Below, in pieces: positions 58,709 through 64,000 of a stretch of 64,000 nt of DNA. The position numbers were made by a program, and so were the translations under genes. The notes beneath the pieces were generated by a model that was not told the origin of the DNA, searched no databases, and was given only the letters and a program-made list of their open reading frames with translations. Each line of letters begins with the position of its first letter. Positions within the stretch are counted from its first letter, which is position 1. Origin of the DNA: Zygnema cylindricum (lineage: Eukaryota; Streptophyta; Zygnematophyceae; Zygnematales; Zygnemataceae); contig JBBHKE010002624.1 in NCBI GenBank assembly GCA_037447655.1, positions 197,591 to 261,590 on the forward strand, read 5' to 3'.

Positions 58709-61700
58709 TTATTTTCTAGTCACTTTTATTTTAAGACCACACTTTTCCCGGCAGAAAATTAGTTTAGGGGAAGGAACAGGTTTGGTCATCATATCAGCTA
58801 CCATTTCACTATCTGGTTTATACTCCAAACTGATTATCTTGTTTTCTACTTTCTCCCTAACAAAGCTAAGCCTAATGTCCATGTGTTTGGCTTTAAAGTG
58901 ATGTTTAGGATTGGCAGAAATGGCAATGGCAGCCTGATTATCACAAAACACTTTTTGGACACCACTCTTAAGTTGGCCAAGCTCACCAAGCAAAGACTTG
59001 ACCCACATTAATTTTTTTACAGCAGAGCAAGAAGCCATGTACTCAGCTTCCATGGTGGACTGAGCAATGACTTTTTGCTGCTTACCGCTCCAGCAGCAAG
59101 CCCCATCACCTACATACATTACATATCCAGATGTGCATCTCCTCATAGGAGCATCCCCATAGCTAGCATCACTCCAAGTGGTGATGTCACTATTGTTCCC
59201 ACCCAAATGCAACCATACATCCCTAGTCCCTATGAGATATCTAAGGACTCTCTTAGCTGCCTCCCAATCTTTCTTAGTGGGAGCATTTAGACTCCTACTT
59301 AGTACTCCTATAGCTACGGCTATGTCTGGACGGGTACAATTCATAAAATATATTAGGCTGCCCACTACTTGTCTATAAGGGATGGTCTGCATAAATCTTT
59401 TCTCTTCCTCGCCTTCCTCATCATCTAAGATTATAACTCTCTCTTCCTCACTCCCCTCACTTTCCTTTTTTAATTCCATAGGAGTGGTACAACTATTAGC
59501 CTTGTCCATTTGGAATTTTTCTAACATGTTTCCAATGGCCTTTTTTTGAGTTAATCTTATTATTTTTCTATCTTTATCTCTCTCTACCTGAATTCCCAAA
59601 ATATACCTTGCTTCTCCTATATCCTTCATCTCAAATCTTCCTTTTAAATCATTTTTCAACTTATTTATTTTATCCATAGATTTACTTAAAACAAGCAAAT
59701 CATCGACATAAATTGCAATAAAAATAATTCCTTTTATTTTCAAACAAATATATAGAGTGATCTGAGCTGATCCGAATATATCCCAAACCTTTAAGAAACT
59801 CATCGAGCTTCTTGTTCCATTGTCGGGGCGCCTGTTTCAGCCCATACAAAGATTTGATCAATCGGCATACCTTGCTTTCCTCCCCTTGCTCCACAAATCC
59901 TTCGGGCTGTCGCATAAAAAATTTCCTCTTCCAACTCTCCATGTAGGAAGGCCGTCTTGATGTCCATCTGATGCACTTCCATGTCTTCTGCTGCCGCCAT
60001 ACTGAGAAGTATCCGAACCGAAGGAAACCTATCGACCGGAGCAAAAGTCTCCTCGTAGTCAATTCCCTCTTTTTGGGTAAATCCCTTCGCCACTAACCGA
60101 GCCTTGTAGCGCTCAATGGTGTTATCCGGGTTGAGTTTGAGCTTAAATACCCACTTACACCCAGTTGGCTTCCTGTCAGGAGGACAATCCACCAATTCCC
60201 ATGTATCGGCCGCCATAATTGAGGCCATCTCCTCATTTATGGTTGTTTTCCACCGGTTTCTTTCAGGACAAGTCATTACCTCATTATAAGTTTGAGGTTC
60301 ATCGGGGTGAGACAGTTTGGTTACCTTATTGTTAACTTGTCTCTCTTGCAGTCTTTTGCTGCTTCTTCTTCCTCCCTCAAACTCGGTTGCCGGAATAGAT
60401 GGTTCTCTTGGATTTTTCCGAACAGTTTCTACTTCTCCCCTATCCCTTGATTCCGGGTCGATTTCCACCACGTCTTCCGCTTCGGTTGGAGTTAATACTA
60501 GGGGTTCCACATTTGGGTCCTTCTCGATCTGATCCGTACCTGCAAGATCATCATCTTCTTGAAATCCTAGATAGGTAGGAAGCTCAAAGTCATCAGAATT
60601 TTCTGACTCAAATCTGATCTTGACTGTCTTTGTATGCTTAAAGGGATCAATAGATTTTCTTTCATCCATAACCACTAGATGCTTCACTAGAATAATATCC
60701 TCTCTTTTGAGATCATACACTCTATATCCTTTTACATCTTCATCATATCCTTGTAGATATCCTGGTCTTCCTTTTGGGTCTAACTTCCAGTTTGACCGAT
60801 CTGTGTCTAAACTGAACACTTGACTACCGAAAACCTTTAAGTGTGAAACATCTGGTTTTGGCCTGTCCATCTCTCATAAGGTGTTTGGCCTTTTACTGCT
60901 GAAGTAAGAACTCTATTTTTGAGATAATTTGCACAGTTCATTGCTTCGGCCCAAAACTTCTTTCCTATCTTCTTATCGGACAGCATACTCCTAGCACTAT
61001 CACTCAGTGTTCTATTTAATCTTTTAGCAACACCATTCTGCTCAAGATTTTCAGGAACTGTCTTTTGGTGTTGCACTCCATCTTCTCTCAAAAAATCCTC
61101 AAACTGGTTAGAGGTATACTCTCCACCATTGTCACTCCTTACTCTCTTGATTGAGGTTTCATGGAGTTTTTCACTCCATGCTTTATATTGTTTAAAGCAT
61201 TCCTGAGCCTCTGACTTATTTTTCAAAAATACACCCTGGAATACCGAGACCAATCATCGGTGATAGTCATCATAAATCTCTTTCCCCTGGGTGATGGCAC
61301 TCTGGCCGGCCCCCAAATATCTGTGTGTACTAAATCTAGAATCTTTTCTCCCTTATAGGTGGCATTTTTTGGGAAGGGTAACCTGTGTGCTTTACCTTGA
61401 GCACATCCACTACAATCACTTAGATTCTCACTTTCACCGAACTGAATTCCTTCCACTACTCCCATCTTTTACATCTCTCTTAACTTATCTAGATTCACAT
61501 GTCCAAGCCTCTTATGCCACAACATTATATCATGAATACCAGCATAATAAAGTTTCTTCTTTTCATTACTTAAAATCAGCCTAAACATCCCTTGGCTACC
61601 TTTTTCAGCAGTGAAATAAACTTCCTCCTCAAAGCTAGCAGTAAAGACTCCTTTCCTAGTGCTAGTATCAAAACCCTTATCATCTAAAACAGACGTAGTG

Positions 61701-63070
61701 ATGAGGTTTTTTTTCAGCTCCGGATTAAACAACACATCGGAGAATTTTACTATAGATGTCTTTCCTTCTACTAACACTTTTAGATCTACCGATCCTACAA
61801 GAGTAGTAGTGACTATCCTCCCATCCCCGTACTCTATCTCTACGGTGGGAATCTTTCGTATCTTAGTGAACAGGTGTTTATCTTTACACATGTGCATGGA
61901 TGCTCCTGAATCTACAATCCAGCGTGCTTCACCTTTCAATCCACCGAAAGCAAATTTCTGTTTTCGTGGAATTTCGACCTCGTTTTTCGTTTCCAACTCC
62001 TCATCCAATAGGAGTTCATCGTCCTCGTTCTCGGATTCCGCCTCATGTACCTGTGTCACATGGGTCTTTTTCTTTCCTCTCAAGGGTCCACCAGTCTGCC
62101 CCTCCTTTAATCGCAGCTCGGTTAACTTAGTGCATTCAGCCATATAGTGCCCGGGTTTCTTACAAAAATGGCACAGTCCCTTAGGAGTCTTTGGTCCGAA
62201 CTCCTCGGTCTGATTTTTCTGCCCCTCCCCTCGATAATTTCCAACCTGTTTTCTGGAATCTTTGTTTCGCCAATCGGTCCCGGCTGGCAAAGCTTGCCCA
62301 CTCTTTCCTCCCCTTCTGATCTCAATTGTATTCTCGCGAACGAGAATCATCCCTACCACTGAATTCCAAATCCACCTTGAGTCCGCCAAGTCCTGCACAC
62401 GATTGACTATGTTCTTGAACTCCTCGGGTAACTTCATCAGTAAACAGTTAACCTTTTCCTTTTCACTAAATACTTTTCCAGCACTTTGTAGTTCCATGAA
62501 AAGTGTAGCAAGCTCATTGCAAAAATCCAACATCTTCCCCCCTTTGTATACATACTCATTAATTTTCTGATTAGCCAACTGTTGTTGCTGAATCGTACCA
62601 CTTCGATACATCTCTATGAGAGCCATCCAAAGATCGAATGCCCTCTCTACTTGCAAATGGGGGGATGCAAGCCCTTAAGTAAGATGGCGGAGGAGAAAGT
62701 GCTTAGCCGCCATATTGTTGTAGTCCCACGTATCGATATCATTCTCCTCGTTCCTCGGAATAGGTGACATGAATGCCGAACCGGTTACTATAAGTGTGAC
62801 CGTCTCGTTCTCCTTGCCTTTGTCCACCACCTCTCCTTCCTTTGTCTCCTCCGTTGAAGATGAATCTTCATCTCTAGTGAATTTTCCTCCTGTAAACCCT
62901 GGAGGTATCCCAAGACTGGATGGACGCCTCACCCCTCCACTCACTATTCCCCAAAACCGTTTCTCACATAGAGCTCCTGTCATCATACTTTCCCAGTAAA
63001 TGAAGCCAGCTCCATTGAATATGGGCACCCTAGATGGTGGGCCCATAACCTGTAACTCTGAGACCTCCAT
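58709..63070 (-). pseudogene. Element D gag-pol, broken
   Basis: On the minus strand from ATG 63068-63070 (MEVSELQVMGPPSRVPIFNG, LTR/PBS overlap): gag with a stop at about 62677 (B has CAA), reopened at 62656, zinc knuckle CHFCKKPGHYMAEC (62132-62173), protease WIVDSGASMHM (about 61880-61920), and integrase WHKRLGHVN with a stop at 61469-61471. Then a one-base loss in a T run near 61220, a shift near 60850 (around TGRPKPDVSHLKVFG), an open RT part from 60870 (CKWVFKLKLNPDNTIERYKA), shifts near 59925 and 59790, catalytic IYVDDLL (about 59695-59720) and an intact RNase H to 58709. Catalytic residues of each enzyme are present. The lesions are few and separate. Confidence 0.9.
63038..63050 (-). 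promoter_or_regulatory. Primer-binding site of element D
   Basis: Minus-strand GGTTATGGGCCCA directly after the 5' LTR, identical to the site of element A. Confidence 0.85.
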
Positions 63071-64000
63071 AGGACCTCAGAGTAGGCAGCTCACACGAAG
63101 CCTCTGGAATAACCCTAACCCCTTTGTGTTTCAGCAAGAATAACTGCCACCCTAGCAGAACAAAACTTTGAACACCTTCACCCCTGTAAAGGCAAGACTC
63201 CCCTGAGTCTATAGAAAAAAGAATCTCTGAATTTGCTCCCCTGAGCAGTAAGTTATGAAGGGTCAAAGTTGACCTTTTGTACAGGAGCTCTCTGGGAGAG
63301 AGGGTCTAATCAATCAAATTTTTCTAAGTCCTATCTCTCTCTAAAACTCTATCTACTGAAGTACGACACCTATCATAATAGTGTATCGTACATAAAGGTA
63401 CATGTGCTGATGTACTTTATGTACGGAAATTGTACAACATGGCCAGAAAGTTGACACGTGTCATTTTTTGATTCGTTCTTGGAATCCCAGGAGATGTCGT
63501 AATCCAATGTGATTGTGCCATGTGGCAATTGACGTGACGTCAACCGCAAACCGCAGAAAACCTATTCCACGATCTCGGCATGCTTTGTGGCCGTCGGATT
63601 AAGCCGGATTACAATCGTGATCGTCATAAATACTTCCGCAGTATTTGTTTCGCTTTCTAAACAAAATGCGCAGTATTCGTTTCGGATGTTCCGTACGCCG
63701 TACTTTACAAACTGTATCTATGTTTAAAGATCCCGTTAACTGAAATAGACTACGTGTTAACATTTAAATAACTATCAAACCATATATCTCCAAGCATGAT
63801 GGCAGACTTACCAAGCATGATGGCAGACTAAATGGCTAAGGCTACAGGCTAAGTGTTGGACGGTAGGTACCCGGTTCAAATCCTGGGTCCGTCAATTTAT
63901 ATTTTGGTAAATCTATCAAAATCTACAACCCGTAACTCTATCTCTAATCAGCATAGGCAGCCATGGCTCTAGCTCCCTCTTCAACCTTCAGTGACTACGA
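63051..64000 (-). repeat. Element D 5' LTR (truncated by the window end)
   Basis: Same as 57671-58702 at an offset of 5,380, with a 21-bp tandem duplication CCAAGCATGATGGCAGACTT at about 63791-63832. The tRNA-like module recurs at 63822-63894. Confidence 0.9.
63822..63894 (+). other. tRNA-like module in the element D 5' LTR
   Basis: Same as at 58420-58492. The 21-bp duplication in this LTR has doubled the acceptor-like 5' strand GGCAGACT. Confidence 0.5.

Larger units (their letters stand above)
57671..64000 (-). mobile_element. Element D: Ty1/copia retrotransposon, minus strand, inserted in element C, right end outside the window
   Basis: LTRs 57671-58702 (1,032 bp) and 63051 to beyond 64000. 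PBS 63038-63050 and polypurine tract 58703-58716, both on the minus strand. Full copia gene order between them. The left flank is AGAGT (57666-57670); the matching right flank would be expected about 100 bases past the window end. Same family as A and B. Confidence 0.9.

Overview
This is eukaryotic nuclear DNA: two multi-exon genes with GT..AG introns, followed by about 45 kb of nested and decayed transposable elements, long purine/pyrimidine tracts and AT-rich repeats. There is no operon structure, rRNA, true tRNA gene or CRISPR array. The species cannot be named from the sequence. Short introns (about 170-580 bp), GGA-encoded polyglycine runs and the transposon mix fit an alga or other protist with a large, repeat-rich genome; that is inference.

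1-18.6 kb, gene-bearing part. Gene 1 (85-5757, +, six exons, 1,365 aa) encodes a long coiled-coil protein with a disordered, polyglycine-rich N-terminus. Gene 2 (13189-18640, +, three exons, 1,437 aa) encodes a large, mostly disordered protein with short internal repeats and one coiled coil. I recognise neither family. Between them lie unidentifiable decayed sequence (7.6-10.9 kb) split by a solo copia LTR (8777-9699), an imperfect foldback (about 11.4-12.2 kb) and a hAT-type MITE with a perfect 8-bp target duplication (12763-12963) just upstream of gene 2.

18.6-33.7 kb. Decayed DNA transposons: a PIF/Harbinger transposase pseudogene (about 23.8-25.4 kb) with an internal 286-bp tandem duplication, a possible partner ORF on the minus strand (26.2-27.5 kb), and a pogo/Tc1-like DDE transposase pseudogene on the minus strand (about 29.9-31.7 kb). 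Several transposase pieces abut a long pyrimidine-rich tract (on their coding strand) that is bounded by splice-like sites.

33.7-44.0 kb. Nested Ty1/copia elements. Element B (minus, 33736-44021) is full length but decayed. Element A (plus, 33831-37534; TSD TAACT) sits inside B's left LTR. A's two 1,049-bp LTRs are nearly identical, but it has lost gag, protease and integrase.

44-54.5 kb. More purine/pyrimidine tracts, including about 420 bp of near-pure GA, two homologous exon-like fragments on the minus strand, AT-rich diverged tandem repeats, and a solo copia LTR (50199-51288, TSD ATTAA).

54.5-64 kb. Element C (plus), a second copia family, is interrupted at 57670 by element D (minus, 57671 to beyond the window end), a relative of A and B.

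All four copia copies have, directly after the 5' LTR, a primer-binding site matching the anticodon stem-loop of initiator tRNA-Met, the half-tRNA priming type known from Drosophila copia and yeast Ty5. The ATG inside it is in frame with gag. The A/B/D LTRs and both solo LTRs carry a tRNA-like A-box/B-box module on the strand opposite to the element. These two points, and the pyrimidine-tract introns of the DNA transposons, are the main leads.
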